A DNA stretch of 9,302 bases from Hyphomicrobium sp. (GTDB taxonomy: Bacteria > Pseudomonadota > Alphaproteobacteria > Rhizobiales > Hyphomicrobiaceae): assembly GCA_030609245.1 (NCBI GenBank), contig JAUWCP010000087.1, forward strand, positions 1-9,302. Direction: 5' to 3'. The notes under the pieces were generated by a model. It was not told the DNA's origin. It worked only from the letters and a program-made list of their open reading frames with translations, and searched no databases. Of this stretch, positions 1-6,890 are shown in pieces. Within the stretch, counting starts at the first letter, position 1. Every line of letters begins with the position of its first letter. The position numbers were made by a program, and so were the translations under genes.

Positions 1-1202
1 ACCTCTTCCTCGCTTGAGAATTTGATCAGTGGAGCGACGGGTCCAAATGTTTCCTCGTGCGCAACGCGCATCTTTGGTGTCACGCCGGTGAGGATCGTCG
101 GGTCGTAGAATGTACCGCCCATTGAGCTGCGCTTGCCGCCAACGACAATTTTGGCGCCCGCCTTCACAGCTTCGGCAACGTGTGCCTCGACCTTCTCGAT
201 CGCTTGGGTATTGATGAGCGGGCCAATCGTCACGCCCTTATCGGTTCCGTGTCCGAGTTTCAGCTCCTTGACTGCCGCCGTCAGCTTCTCCGCGAAGGCA
301 TCATAGACGCCCGCCTGCACCAGTATACGGTTGGCGCAGACACAGGTTTGCCCGGCATTGCGGAACTTCGAAGCCACGGCTCCCGCCACCGCCCTATCGA
401 GATCGGCATCATCGAAAACGATAAACGGCGCATTGCCGCCGAGCTCCATACTGACGCGCTTCACGGTAGCGGAGGCCTCGCGCATGAGGAGCTTGCCAAC
501 CTCTGTGGAGCCGGTGAAGGTCACCATGCGCACCAGAGGATTGGACGTCATTTCTGCACCGACAGGGGCCGGATCGGCCGCCGTCACAATGTTGAGAACG
601 CCCTTGGGGATGCCCGCACGCTCCGCGAGCTCGGCAAGAGCAAGGGCTGACAGCGGTGTATCCTCAGCCGGCTTCAGCACGACCGTGCAGCCGGCAGCTA
701 TCGCGGGCGACACTTTCCGCGTAATCATCGCACTGGGGAAATTCCAAGGCGTGATCGCAGCCACGACCCCAACAGGCTGCTTCATAACGATGATGCGCGC
801 ATCCAGTTTGTGCGAGGGAATTGTCTCCCCGTAGATACGCTTGCCCTCTTCGGCGAAGAGCTCGACGAAGTTCGCACCATAAATGATCTCACCCTTGGCC
901 TCGGCAAGCGGCTTGCCCTGCTCCATTGTCAACAGAAGCGCCAGCTCGTCGACGTGCTCGATGATGAGGTTGTACCAACGGCGCAGGACCTGCGAGCGTT
1001 CTTTGGCTAGCAGCTTAGACCACGGCTTGAATGCCGCATGCGCCGCCGCGATCGCCTGCTTGGTTTCGGCCGCTCCAAGGGCTGGAACATGCGCGATCAC
1101 CTCACCCGTTGCCTTGTCGGTCACAGGCATCGTCGGCTCGCCGACCCAAGCCCCGTCGATATAGGCCTGTGTCTTGAGAAGCGTGATGACCTTTTTGTCC
1201 AT
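1..1202 (-). CDS. gabD: Succinate-semialdehyde dehydrogenase, NAD(P)+-dependent (3'-truncated by window edge)
   Basis: Predicted to oxidise succinate semialdehyde to succinate in the cytoplasm, the last step of GABA/putrescine breakdown before the TCA cycle. The minus-strand frame from ATG 1202-1200 stays open for 400 codons to the window edge; the family is usually about 480-490 residues, so roughly 85 C-terminal residues lie outside. The start fits the family N-terminus (LLKTQAYIDGAW at residues 8-19). Aldehyde dehydrogenase landmarks in order are PWNFP with Asn154, LKPAE with Lys177, the cofactor loop FTGSTEVG (229-236), MELGG with general-base Glu253, NAGQTCVC with catalytic Cys287, and EETFGPV around Glu384. 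Cys287 is followed two residues later by Cys289, the CxC arrangement typical of GabD, where the second Cys can form a redox-switch disulfide. The Shine-Dalgarno sequence is weak. The gene diverges from gph. A related semialdehyde dehydrogenase such as glutarate-semialdehyde dehydrogenase is possible, but SSADH is the best fit. Confidence 0.93.
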   Translation of the reverse strand, partial: MDKKVITLLKTQAYIDGAWVGEPTMPVTDKATGEVIAHVPALGAAETKQAIAAAHAAFKPWSKLLAKERSQVLRRWYNLIIEHVDELALLLTMEQGKPLAEAKGEIIYGANFVELFAEEGKRIYGETIPSHKLDARIIVMKQPVGVVAAITPWNFPSAMITRKVSPAIAAGCTVVLKPAEDTPLSALALAELAERAGIPKGVLNIVTAADPAPVGAEMTSNPLVRMVTFTGSTEVGKLLMREASATVKRVSMELGGNAPFIVFDDADLDRAVAGAVASKFRNAGQTCVCANRILVQAGVYDAFAEKLTAAVKELKLGHGTDKGVTIGPLINTQAIEKVEAHVAEAVKAGAKIVVGGKRSSMGGTFYDPTILTGVTPKMRVAHEETFGPVAPLIKFSSEEE

Positions 1203-1236
1203 TTCTACACCAGCAGAAGGGCTCTATTCCACGTTC

Positions 1237-1265
1237 TGTCTAAGGTGCGAGCGCCCCTGTTTCAA
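1237..1265 (-). promoter_or_regulatory. Candidate promoter for gabD
   Basis: On the minus strand, TTGAAA (1265-1260) lies 17 bases before TAGACA (1242-1237). The -35 box matches TTGACA at 5 of 6 positions and the -10 box matches TATAAT at only 3 of 6. It would give a leader of about 30 bases before the gabD ATG. This is a pattern match only, in the 142-bp divergent gap; no operator is obvious there and I did not find a comparable promoter for gph. Confidence 0.35.
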
Positions 1266-1344
1266 GGCGTCGCGCCTAGCCTAGATGACACAGGAACCCG
1301 CAGCCGGTAGCGTTGCAGCGCCCCGCCGCCTGCTTTGAGGCCCC

Positions 1345-2013
1345 ATGCACGACCTGACACTTGTCTTTGACCTCGACGGAACGCTCGTCGACACCGCCCC
1401 CGATCTCGTTGCCGCCACCAATCACGTCCTTGAGCATGTCGGTGTGCCGCCTGTTGACGTGGACAGCCTGCGGCCCTGGATCGGCCTCGGCGCAAAATAC
1501 ATGATCGAAATGGCGATCGGGCCGGCCGGTGCCAAGCTGACGCCCGAGGACCATGACCAGCTTCTGGAGCGTTACCTCGCCTACTATGCCCAGAATATCG
1601 CTGTATCGAGCCAGCCGTTTGAGGGTGCCGTTGCCGCCCTGGAGCGCTTTCAGGCCGCGGGCGCCAAGCTTGCCGTGTGCACGAACAAGATGGAGAGGAT
1701 GTCCAAGACCCTTCTCACCGAACTGGATCTCGCGCGGTATTTCACCGTGATTGCCGGGCGTGACACATTCGATGCTTTCAAGCCTCACCCCAACCATCTG
1801 CTGGAAACCATTCACGCCGCCGGCGGCCATGCAGCACGCGCGATCATGATAGGTGACACCGGAATCGACATCGCAACCGCAAAAGCGGCCAACGTGCCCG
1901 TCATCGCGGTGACCTTCGGCTACACGGACACGCCTGTGCGCGAATTCAGCCCAGACGCTGTCATCGATCACTATCGGCACCTGGAGCCGGCGATCAAAGA
2001 GCTGATGAGCTGA
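1345..2013 (+). CDS. gph: Phosphoglycolate phosphatase (HAD superfamily)
   Basis: Predicted to hydrolyse 2-phosphoglycolate to glycolate in the cytoplasm, removing a by-product of oxidative DNA repair (and of Rubisco oxygenation where Rubisco exists). It is 222 residues, the usual length for Gph. HAD motifs are complete: motif I VFDLDGTLVDT with nucleophile Asp9 and acid/base Asp11, motif II VCTNK with Thr113, motif III FKPHP with Lys146, and motif IV IGDTGID with Asp171 and Asp175. The helical cap lies between residues about 15 and 85. Motif IV has Thr where GDS is commoner, a conservative change. ATG 1345 begins just ahead of motif I, with a weak GAGG four bases upstream. Its stop codon is 3 bases from the stop of the convergent exporter gene. 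HAD phosphatases overlap in substrate range, so another small phosphoester is possible. Confidence 0.88.
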   Translation: MHDLTLVFDLDGTLVDTAPDLVAATNHVLEHVGVPPVDVDSLRPWIGLGAKYMIEMAIGPAGAKLTPEDHDQLLERYLAYYAQNIAVSSQPFEGAVAALERFQAAGAKLAVCTNKMERMSKTLLTELDLARYFTVIAGRDTFDAFKPHPNHLLETIHAAGGHAARAIMIGDTGIDIATAKAANVPVIAVTFGYTDTPVREFSPDAVIDHYRHLEPAIKELMS

Positions 2014-2016
2014 AGC

Positions 2017-4383
2017 TTACGTTTTGACCGCGTCCGAGGAAGTCGCTTGCGTTTTCCCTGCCTCGCGCCGGGGCAGAATGCGCCGCCCCACCATCAGCGC
2101 GGCAGGCAGGATCACGAGCTGCCCAATCAGCGAAGCGAAGAGACACACGGCGGCCAGCTGCCCGAAGAGGCGCAGCGACGGCAGGTCGGAAAGCATTGTC
2201 ACGCCTAGACCAAGCGCCAGCACGATGGTCGTCAGCACCACGGGTGGCCCGATGTGGTGCGCCGATCGCATTACTATCTCGCGCACATTGCTTGCGCCGG
2301 GCCCTGCACGGCTCTCCTCCAGAGTAAAGCGATTCAAAAAGTGAATGGTGGAATCGATGGCGAGCGCGAATGCGACCGTAATCGCCACGATTGACGCAAA
2401 CTGCAGTCCCTGCCCCGTCACCCACAGGATCGCACCCGTGGCAAAGATGGGGAAGAGCGAGGGCATGACACTCGCAACGCCCACCAGCACCGACCTCAAT
2501 GCCAAGCCGAGGAATATGAAGATCACGAACATGTCGCCCACCAGCCCCCAGTTGAGCTCCCAAATGAGGTTTGCGGAGTTGCGGGCCGCAATCGCAGGCA
2601 AGCCCGTCACCGAGATCTCAAAGCCGGGATTGGCCTCGCGCAGTGGCTCGAACGCCTCATCAAGTTTCTGCACAACGGGAAGGATCTCGCTCGCGTCCAC
2701 ATCGGGCATCCGTGCGGTAACAAGAACGGCCTGCTCGTCCTCGGCGATAAAGCGCCGTACCAGGTGTTCGGGCAAAATGCCAACGTAACGCTTTACGGTT
2801 TCAATGCTGTCGTCGCCCGCGTTGGCCAGCCAGCGGCGCAAGCTTTCAATCGACCAGACGTTCCCGAGACCAGCACGGTTCTCCAGAATGTCGTGGGCCT
2901 GGCCGATGACGGCTAGCGTAGCGGGGTCATAAAGCGATCTCCCGTCATCCCAGCGGATCATCGCGTGCATGGGGTTGGCGCCCGTGAGCTTTTTATCGAG
3001 GCGGTCCGTGGCGGCCAACGCCTGCTCCTTGTCGGGCACCTGGTCGGCCAAACGATAGTGCGGCTTCAATTGGACGTATGCCGCGCCGGTAAGAAGAACA
3101 GCGATGATCGACGACACAAAAAAGAACATGGGACGCGCGATAACCGTGCGCACGATGGCATCGGTGAAGCTTTGTAATTTGCCGACGTTGCCCGCCTCGC
3201 GAACGTTCGGATCGACATCTAGAGCCTTCTCATCACGCACCAGAATGGCGGCAAGGGTTGGCACGACCACCGCCACAGCGAGATAGGAGATGCCAACCGC
3301 CATCAGCGCCGCAATGCCGAACGTGCGGATTAGCGCCGATTCCGCAAACGAGAATGAAAGGATGGCAAGCCCGGCGTTCATGGCCGTCAGCAGACAGGCT
3401 GGGGCGACATCAAGCACGGCGTGGCGCGCAGCTTGGACGCGATCTATGCCGGCCAACACATCGCGGCGGATGGACATCACAAGATGCATGGAGTCGGAGA
3501 AGCCAGACACCAGGATCAGCGGCGTTATGACATTGATGAAGAGGTTGAGGCGAAAATCCATCGCCCCAATCATGCCAAGCGTCCACAGGATAGCGATCGT
3601 CGGCCCAGCCACCGCGATAATGGTGAGCGACACACGGCGGAAGAACAGGTAGGCAATGCCAATGCCAAAGAGGAGCCCGAGCCCATTGTAAATGAGTTGG
3701 TCGCGCTCAACGGCATTGCGGATCTCCAGCTGCATAACGGGCGCACCCGTCAGCTTGGAAGTGAGCCCTGTGTCCTTGAGGAATGAGGCGGTGGTGGAGT
3801 TGATCTCGCCAATGACCTCGCGCGGGGTTCTTTCGCGCACGATTTCCCGGTCAAGCGCAATCACGATGAGTGCGAGCTCACCATCGTCGGACAGAAACTT
3901 GCCCTCCACGATGTCGTTCGTTTTCAACCTCTCAAGCATCGCCTCGAAGTCGGTGCCTTCAGGTATCTCATCGGGAACGAGTGGTGGGGCGTAGCCCGTC
4001 TCATCGGGCTTGTCGCGCGCCGAAAGCATGGAAACGAGCCCGGCAACGCCTTCAATAAGCTGTAACTCGGTTGTCAGCTCTCCAAAGACGGTGAGTTGGG
4101 AGGCCTTGAGCAAGTCCTTGCCTTCGACAACAACGAGCACGTCGTACTCGCTGGAGGGAAAGCGGCGGGCGATATCTTCGTATTGGCGGAACTCTTCGGT
4201 GTCGGTGCGAAACAGCTCGGTGAGCGAGTCATCCACCTGGATACGCGAGACGCCGACGATCGCCACCGCCGTCAGGACGACAATCAAGGCCGCGGAAACA
4301 TACGGCGCCTTGAGTGCGACCAGACCCAGCCGCTCCAGTCCGAACGAGAACCAGAATGATCGGCGCGGCTCCTCAGTGCCCAT
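2017..4383 (-). CDS. RND superfamily exporter, MMPL/SSD-type (12 TM)
   Basis: Predicted proton-driven inner-membrane exporter of the RND superfamily (MMPL / COG1033 type), of the group that includes HpnN and other lipid or hydrophobic-molecule transporters. The 788 residues show the duplicated RND plan: TM1 near 27-47, a first periplasmic domain near 48-228, TM2-6 near 230-383, TM7 near 417-437, a second periplasmic domain near 438-610, then TM8-12 near 612-762. The repeats carry matching TM4/TM10 motifs, GFSDSMH (Asp297) and AIDSTIH (Asp677), the likely proton-relay acids. Start ATG 4383-4381 has a GGGGGAG run just upstream on the coding strand. No adaptor (MFP) or outer-membrane gene is adjacent, as is usual for MMPL-type members. 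The C-terminal tail from about 767 is short and polar. The substrate cannot be read from sequence; hopanoid, lipid or drug export are all possible. Confidence 0.85.
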   Translation of the reverse strand: MGTEEPRRSFWFSFGLERLGLVALKAPYVSAALIVVLTAVAIVGVSRIQVDDSLTELFRTDTEEFRQYEDIARRFPSSEYDVLVVVEGKDLLKASQLTVFGELTTELQLIEGVAGLVSMLSARDKPDETGYAPPLVPDEIPEGTDFEAMLERLKTNDIVEGKFLSDDGELALIVIALDREIVRERTPREVIGEINSTTASFLKDTGLTSKLTGAPVMQLEIRNAVERDQLIYNGLGLLFGIGIAYLFFRRVSLTIIAVAGPTIAILWTLGMIGAMDFRLNLFINVITPLILVSGFSDSMHLVMSIRRDVLAGIDRVQAARHAVLDVAPACLLTAMNAGLAILSFSFAESALIRTFGIAALMAVGISYLAVAVVVPTLAAILVRDEKALDVDPNVREAGNVGKLQSFTDAIVRTVIARPMFFFVSSIIAVLLTGAAYVQLKPHYRLADQVPDKEQALAATDRLDKKLTGANPMHAMIRWDDGRSLYDPATLAVIGQAHDILENRAGLGNVWSIESLRRWLANAGDDSIETVKRYVGILPEHLVRRFIAEDEQAVLVTARMPDVDASEILPVVQKLDEAFEPLREANPGFEISVTGLPAIAARNSANLIWELNWGLVGDMFVIFIFLGLALRSVLVGVASVMPSLFPIFATGAILWVTGQGLQFASIVAITVAFALAIDSTIHFLNRFTLEESRAGPGASNVREIVMRSAHHIGPPVVLTTIVLALGLGVTMLSDLPSLRLFGQLAAVCLFASLIGQLVILPAALMVGRRILPRREAGKTQATSSDAVKT

Positions 4384-4811
4384 AGCTCCCCCGTAGGCTC
4401 TTATCTAGGCCTGACAGATTACGGCCGACCGAGGTCTCATTTGCCTCGTTAAGCCCACCCGCTGAATATGGAATCGGGCGCACGAGGCGCGATGGTTGCA
4501 CTGGCCGCACTGGCCGCGCAAGGGGCTCTCAGGAGCTCCAACAACGCCCCATCTCAGTCGAAAGCGCCATGTTGCTTGCCGCCCACAGTCGAAACCTGCC
4601 AGCGATTCCGACCTGGCAGGCGCCCCGTGTCTCATAAGATCACGATGCGTTCCGCTTCGGCGCGGCGAATTCTGCCGAGGCCAGCACGCGGATGCTGTCA
4701 TTTGTTTAGTGCGCTGGCGATCGCGGTTTTTCTGGGGCTGTGCCGCTTAGGCCACGTCACCGGCGCCGCATCAGGCCTCCTCTAGCCGGACCGCTCTCGA
4801 CGTGCCGCCGC
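4384..4811. other. Gene-poor gap between exporter gene and tRNA-Val promoter
   Basis: About 430 bases with no convincing gene. Open frames exist on both strands, for example 4468-4785 plus and 4405-4701 minus, but they lack a good Shine-Dalgarno, have low-complexity Ala/Arg/Ser composition typical of G+C-rich random translation, and show no motif. Visible structure: a tandem 9-mer GCACTGGCC at 4498-4515 and a perfect 8-bp inverted repeat at 4595-4620. The promoter of the exporter gene should lie at the left end, but I could not define it. Confidence 0.6.
4595..4620. repeat. Perfect 8-bp inverted repeat, 10-base spacer
   Basis: CCTGCCAG (4595-4602) and CTGGCAGG (4613-4620) are perfect reverse complements around a 10-base spacer. 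No T-run follows on either strand, so an intrinsic terminator is unlikely. It could be an operator or the stem of a small RNA, or chance in G+C-rich DNA. Confidence 0.5.
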
Positions 4812-4841
4812 TTGACACCCCTGCTCGCCGCCTCCCATAAC
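4812..4841 (+). promoter_or_regulatory. Promoter of tRNA-Val
   Basis: A perfect TTGACA -35 box (4812-4817) is followed after 18 bases by CATAAC (4836-4841), 4 of 6 to TATAAT. Transcription would start near 4848, about 13 bases before the mature tRNA 5' end, a normal leader for a singly transcribed tRNA. The position relative to the tRNA supports the call. Confidence 0.72.
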
Positions 4842-4860
4842 GGCGCCTCAGCGGCACAAC

Positions 4861-4935
4861 GGGCGGTTAGCTCAGCGGTAGAGCACACGCTTCACACGCG
4901 TGGGGTCGCAGGTTCGAACCCTGCACTGCCCACCA
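4861..4935 (+). tRNA. tRNA-Val (anticodon CAC), CCA encoded
   Basis: Complete cloverleaf. The acceptor stem 4861-4867 pairs with 4925-4931 (7 bp, one G-U). The D stem 4870-4873 pairs with 4881-4884. The anticodon stem 4886-4890 pairs with 4898-4902 around the loop TTCACAC, whose positions 34-36 are CAC (4893-4895). The variable loop is 4903-4907, and the T stem 4908-4912/4920-4924 encloses TTCGAAC. The discriminator is A4932 and CCA (4933-4935) is genomically encoded. CAC decodes the valine codon GUG. No integrase gene or duplicated tRNA 3' end is visible here, so there is no sign that it serves as an attachment site. Confidence 0.97.
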
Positions 4936-4968
4936 TTTTGCAGATGAGATTGGCTGTTGTTTTGCGCT

Positions 4969-5199
4969 TCAGGCTGCGCGCGCAGCCAGGGGCGTTTGCG
5001 CGATCTCTTCCACTTCGACTGCCTGCGGCTCCACGCCTTCCATCACGTCGACAAGCGCGCGCCGCAACTGGAGGAGTTCGTATTCGGCTTTGGCCACCAG
5101 GCGTTCGGCAGCGGCCTGCCGATCCACATTCTCCTGCGACGATCCCGCCTGCTCAGCAAATTCCGATGTGAAACGCGCAAAGAAGTCCGGTGCGGACAT
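4969..5199 (-). CDS. Small helical protein of unknown function
   Basis: A 76-codon gene whose product I do not recognise. ATG 5199-5197 is preferred: a purine-rich GGGGGAAGG lies directly upstream on the coding strand; a longer version would need a TTG at 5211. The product is acidic, soluble and almost entirely helix-forming. Residues about 5-15 (DFFARFTSEFAEQ) look amphipathic. Residues about 26-60 carry spaced Leu/Val/Ala among charged residues (AAERLVAKAEYELLQLRRAL), suggesting a short coiled coil. No signal peptide, membrane segment, Cys or His cluster is present. It converges on tRNA-Val, with about 33 bases between the gene ends. The good ribosome binding site and non-random composition argue it is real, but no function can be assigned. 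Confidence 0.62.
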   Translation of the reverse strand: MSAPDFFARFTSEFAEQAGSSQENVDRQAAAERLVAKAEYELLQLRRALVDVMEGVEPQAVEVEEIAQTPLAARAA

Positions 5200-5247
5200 G
5201 CCTTCCCCCAAAGGTTGCGCCGAACGTTTTCGTTAACGTGATTCGCG

Positions 5248-5267
5248 TGTGGATAGAAGGTGGATAA
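5248..5267 (-). promoter_or_regulatory. Pair of DnaA-box-like 9-mers
   Basis: On the minus strand, TTATCCACC (5267-5259) and CTATCCACA (5256-5248) lie in the same orientation, 11 bases apart. Each matches the DnaA-box consensus TTATNCACA with one mismatch. They sit about 50-70 bases upstream of the start codon of the small protein gene at 4969-5199, roughly where its promoter would be. A single such match is expected by chance several times in a window this size; the tight, phased pair is what makes it notable. Confidence 0.35.
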
Positions 5268-5401
5268 GTTGTGCAGCGCACGCTCAGCGGCGCGGCGGAG
5301 TGCCTGACAACGCATAAGAAAGCGACTTGATGACGAATGCGGCGGCCATGTGATCGCAGGCGTGCCGTGTGAAACGCGTACCGCCGTGGAGACTTCTTCG
5401 C

Positions 5402-6577
5402 TCAACGCTGCGCGGAGCGAACCTGCACAACGTTCGTCACGTACATGCTCATCATCGGCTCATCGAGCAGGATTACCTCGTCGTAATTGCCGTAGCCGTT
5501 GAAATGCCCCGCAATCGCTCGCCCGTACGCGCCCATGTTGCCGATTTCGAAGTAGTCGCCTTCAGCGGTCGAGGCGGGCAGCATGAAGGGACCCTTCATG
5601 TAATCGATGGAGTCGCAGGTTGGGCCCCATAATTCCAATGGAACGAGCGGCTCAGAGGGATCGATTTTACGATTGACGATACGCATCGGAAATATGAAGC
5701 CGAGGTGAGCGGCGTCGAATAGCATGCCGTAGGAGCCGTCATTGATGTAGAGATCATGGCCACGGCGAGCATCGACGCGCACGATAAGGCTTTCGGCTTC
5801 GGCTACCAATGCACGCCCCGGCTCGCACATAAGACGGATGTTCTCTTTGACGGGCAGTGTCTCGATCCCGGCGAGGATCGTCTCCATAAAGTCGTCCATC
5901 GGCGCAGGATTGCTGTCAGGATAGCGCGAAGGAAAACCGCCGCCGACGTCGACACGATCGATCATTACACCGGCCTTGACGATCAACTTGTGTAGATCGG
6001 CAAGCGCCGTCACGAAAGCATCGGGTGTCGTCGTTTGCGATCCGACATGGAACGTTAGCCCCAGCTCGGATGCCGCCTGCCGCGTCTTGATGAGAAGGTT
6101 CGCCGCCTTCTGTCCGGAAACACCGAACTTGCGCTCCAGCGGGATGCGGCTGTTGATGGCGGGAACCGCAATCCGCACCCACAACAGCAGATCGCGCGCA
6201 CCGCCGGTCTCCTCGATGATCTTGTCAAGCTCGTCCTCACCATCGAGCGCAAAGCTGCGCACACCCAGCTCGTAGGCGCGGTGGATGGCGTGGCGAGACT
6301 TGACAGGGTGCATGAAGTGCAGGTGCGCGTCGGGGATTGTCACCGCATCCTCGATCTCAGGCAGCGAGGCGACGTCGAAGTGACGGATGCCGGCACCGTA
6401 GAGCGCGCCGATCAAAAATGCGGAGTTGTTTGCCTTGTAGGCGTAGGCCACATCACCGGGGAATTTTTCGAGGAACCATCGTGCCGCCCGCCCCGCGGCA
6501 TGCGGGCGCAGCCCACGGACCGGCCGCTCCGGCCGGCGCTTGCCGATCAGGGCTGCTGCACTGGCAAGCTTCTCCAT
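5402..6577 (-). CDS. Ornithine/lysine-type decarboxylase (PLP fold type III, group IV)
   Basis: Predicted cytoplasmic PLP enzyme that decarboxylates a basic amino acid, most likely ornithine to putrescine. Its 391 residues follow the alanine-racemase-like barrel plus C-terminal beta-domain plan. Visible residues: PLP-lysine Lys48 in YAYKANN, His177 in FHVGSQ (stacks on PLP), glycine loop VGGGFPS (211-217), EPGR with Glu252 and Arg255, Asp280 in YINDGSYG, Cys321-Asp322 in GPTCDSID, and Tyr351 in GAYGRA. Asp280 and Cys321 match the pair that eukaryotic and bacterial ornithine decarboxylases use in the active site across the dimer. The N-terminal strand is unusual: RPVRGLRPHAA replaces the common DLD/DLG segment. 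Start ATG 6577 follows GGAGG by about 9 bases. The gene is divergent from the TPP enzyme gene. Lysine or diaminopimelate-type substrates cannot be excluded. Confidence 0.85.
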   Translation of the reverse strand: MEKLASAAALIGKRRPERPVRGLRPHAAGRAARWFLEKFPGDVAYAYKANNSAFLIGALYGAGIRHFDVASLPEIEDAVTIPDAHLHFMHPVKSRHAIHRAYELGVRSFALDGEDELDKIIEETGGARDLLLWVRIAVPAINSRIPLERKFGVSGQKAANLLIKTRQAASELGLTFHVGSQTTTPDAFVTALADLHKLIVKAGVMIDRVDVGGGFPSRYPDSNPAPMDDFMETILAGIETLPVKENIRLMCEPGRALVAEAESLIVRVDARRGHDLYINDGSYGMLFDAAHLGFIFPMRIVNRKIDPSEPLVPLELWGPTCDSIDYMKGPFMLPASTAEGDYFEIGNMGAYGRAIAGHFNGYGNYDEVILLDEPMMSMYVTNVVQVRSAQR

Positions 6578-6652
6578 CGCATAGGACCTCCACCACGCGG
6601 TGAAACAGGGGAGCGGCTCGGAGCAAACACCGCCAGACCCGAAAAGACGTTG

Positions 6653-6681
6653 GATTTAGGGTGGTTAGCCCCCCCTGTAAA
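6653..6681 (-). promoter_or_regulatory. Candidate promoter for the decarboxylase gene
   Basis: On the minus strand, TTTACA (6681-6676, 5 of 6 to TTGACA) and TAAATC (6658-6653, about 3 of 6) are separated by 17 bases. This would place the transcript start near 6646 and leave a leader of about 70 bases before ATG 6577, including the GGAGG at about 6587-6591. The -10 match is weak. Confidence 0.35.
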
Positions 6682-6741
6682 GCCTTTTCTGGAAGCGACG
6701 TTCAGCGTGCAAATCACCTCCCCCATCTCTATCCCATTGCA

Positions 6742-6776
6742 CGCCCGCATGATCATTTTTACCCGATCATTGGGCG
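6742..6776. promoter_or_regulatory. Hyphenated palindrome, operator-like, in divergent control region
   Basis: CGCCC-GC-ATGATC (6742-6754) is mirrored by GATCAT-T-GGGCG (6765-6776) around the 10-base spacer ATTTTTACCC. The two outer 5-mers and inner 6-mers are perfect reverse complements, offset by a single extra base on the left arm. No T-run follows on either strand, so it is not an obvious terminator. It sits 165 bases upstream of the decarboxylase ATG and 115 bases upstream of the TPP enzyme ATG, where a dimeric regulator could control either or both. No regulator gene is adjacent. Confidence 0.5.
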
Positions 6777-6890
6777 CCACGGTGCAGCGGGGCCAATGCG
6801 CTCGTAACCGAGCTGCCGGTTTCTTCTGTTCCCCGGCCGCAAGCATTGCCTAAAACACCCCATGCAATCCCAGCCACCAAAGGACCGTTG

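Noticed and set aside
180..1164. Several plus-strand open frames across the left edge
   Set aside because: They are antisense to a well-conserved aldehyde dehydrogenase and carry no motif.
1276..1980. A 234-codon open frame antisense to gph, longer than gph itself
   Set aside because: The plus strand carries all four HAD motifs at the right spacing. The antisense product shows no motif and arises from codon bias in G+C-rich DNA.
4468..4785. Possible 105-codon gene with a hydrophobic C-terminal part (also readable as a 46-codon ORF from about 4633)
   Set aside because: No ribosome binding site, low-complexity Ala/Arg/Ser/Pro composition, and overlap with frames on the other strand. The hydrophobic stretch alone is not enough.
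4861..4935. tRNA-Val as an integration site for a genomic island
   Set aside because: No integrase, no duplicated 3' tRNA end and no shift in composition are visible on either side within the window.
5043..5405. 120-codon minus-strand open frame overlapping the small protein gene and the decarboxylase 3' end
   Set aside because: It overlaps a better-supported gene in another frame, has no ribosome binding site and its composition looks random.
6846..6890. TTG-initiated N-terminal extension of the TPP enzyme
   Set aside because: ATG 6891 has AAAGGA at ideal distance and the Pyr domain begins immediately after it. The 15 extra residues look like translated leader.
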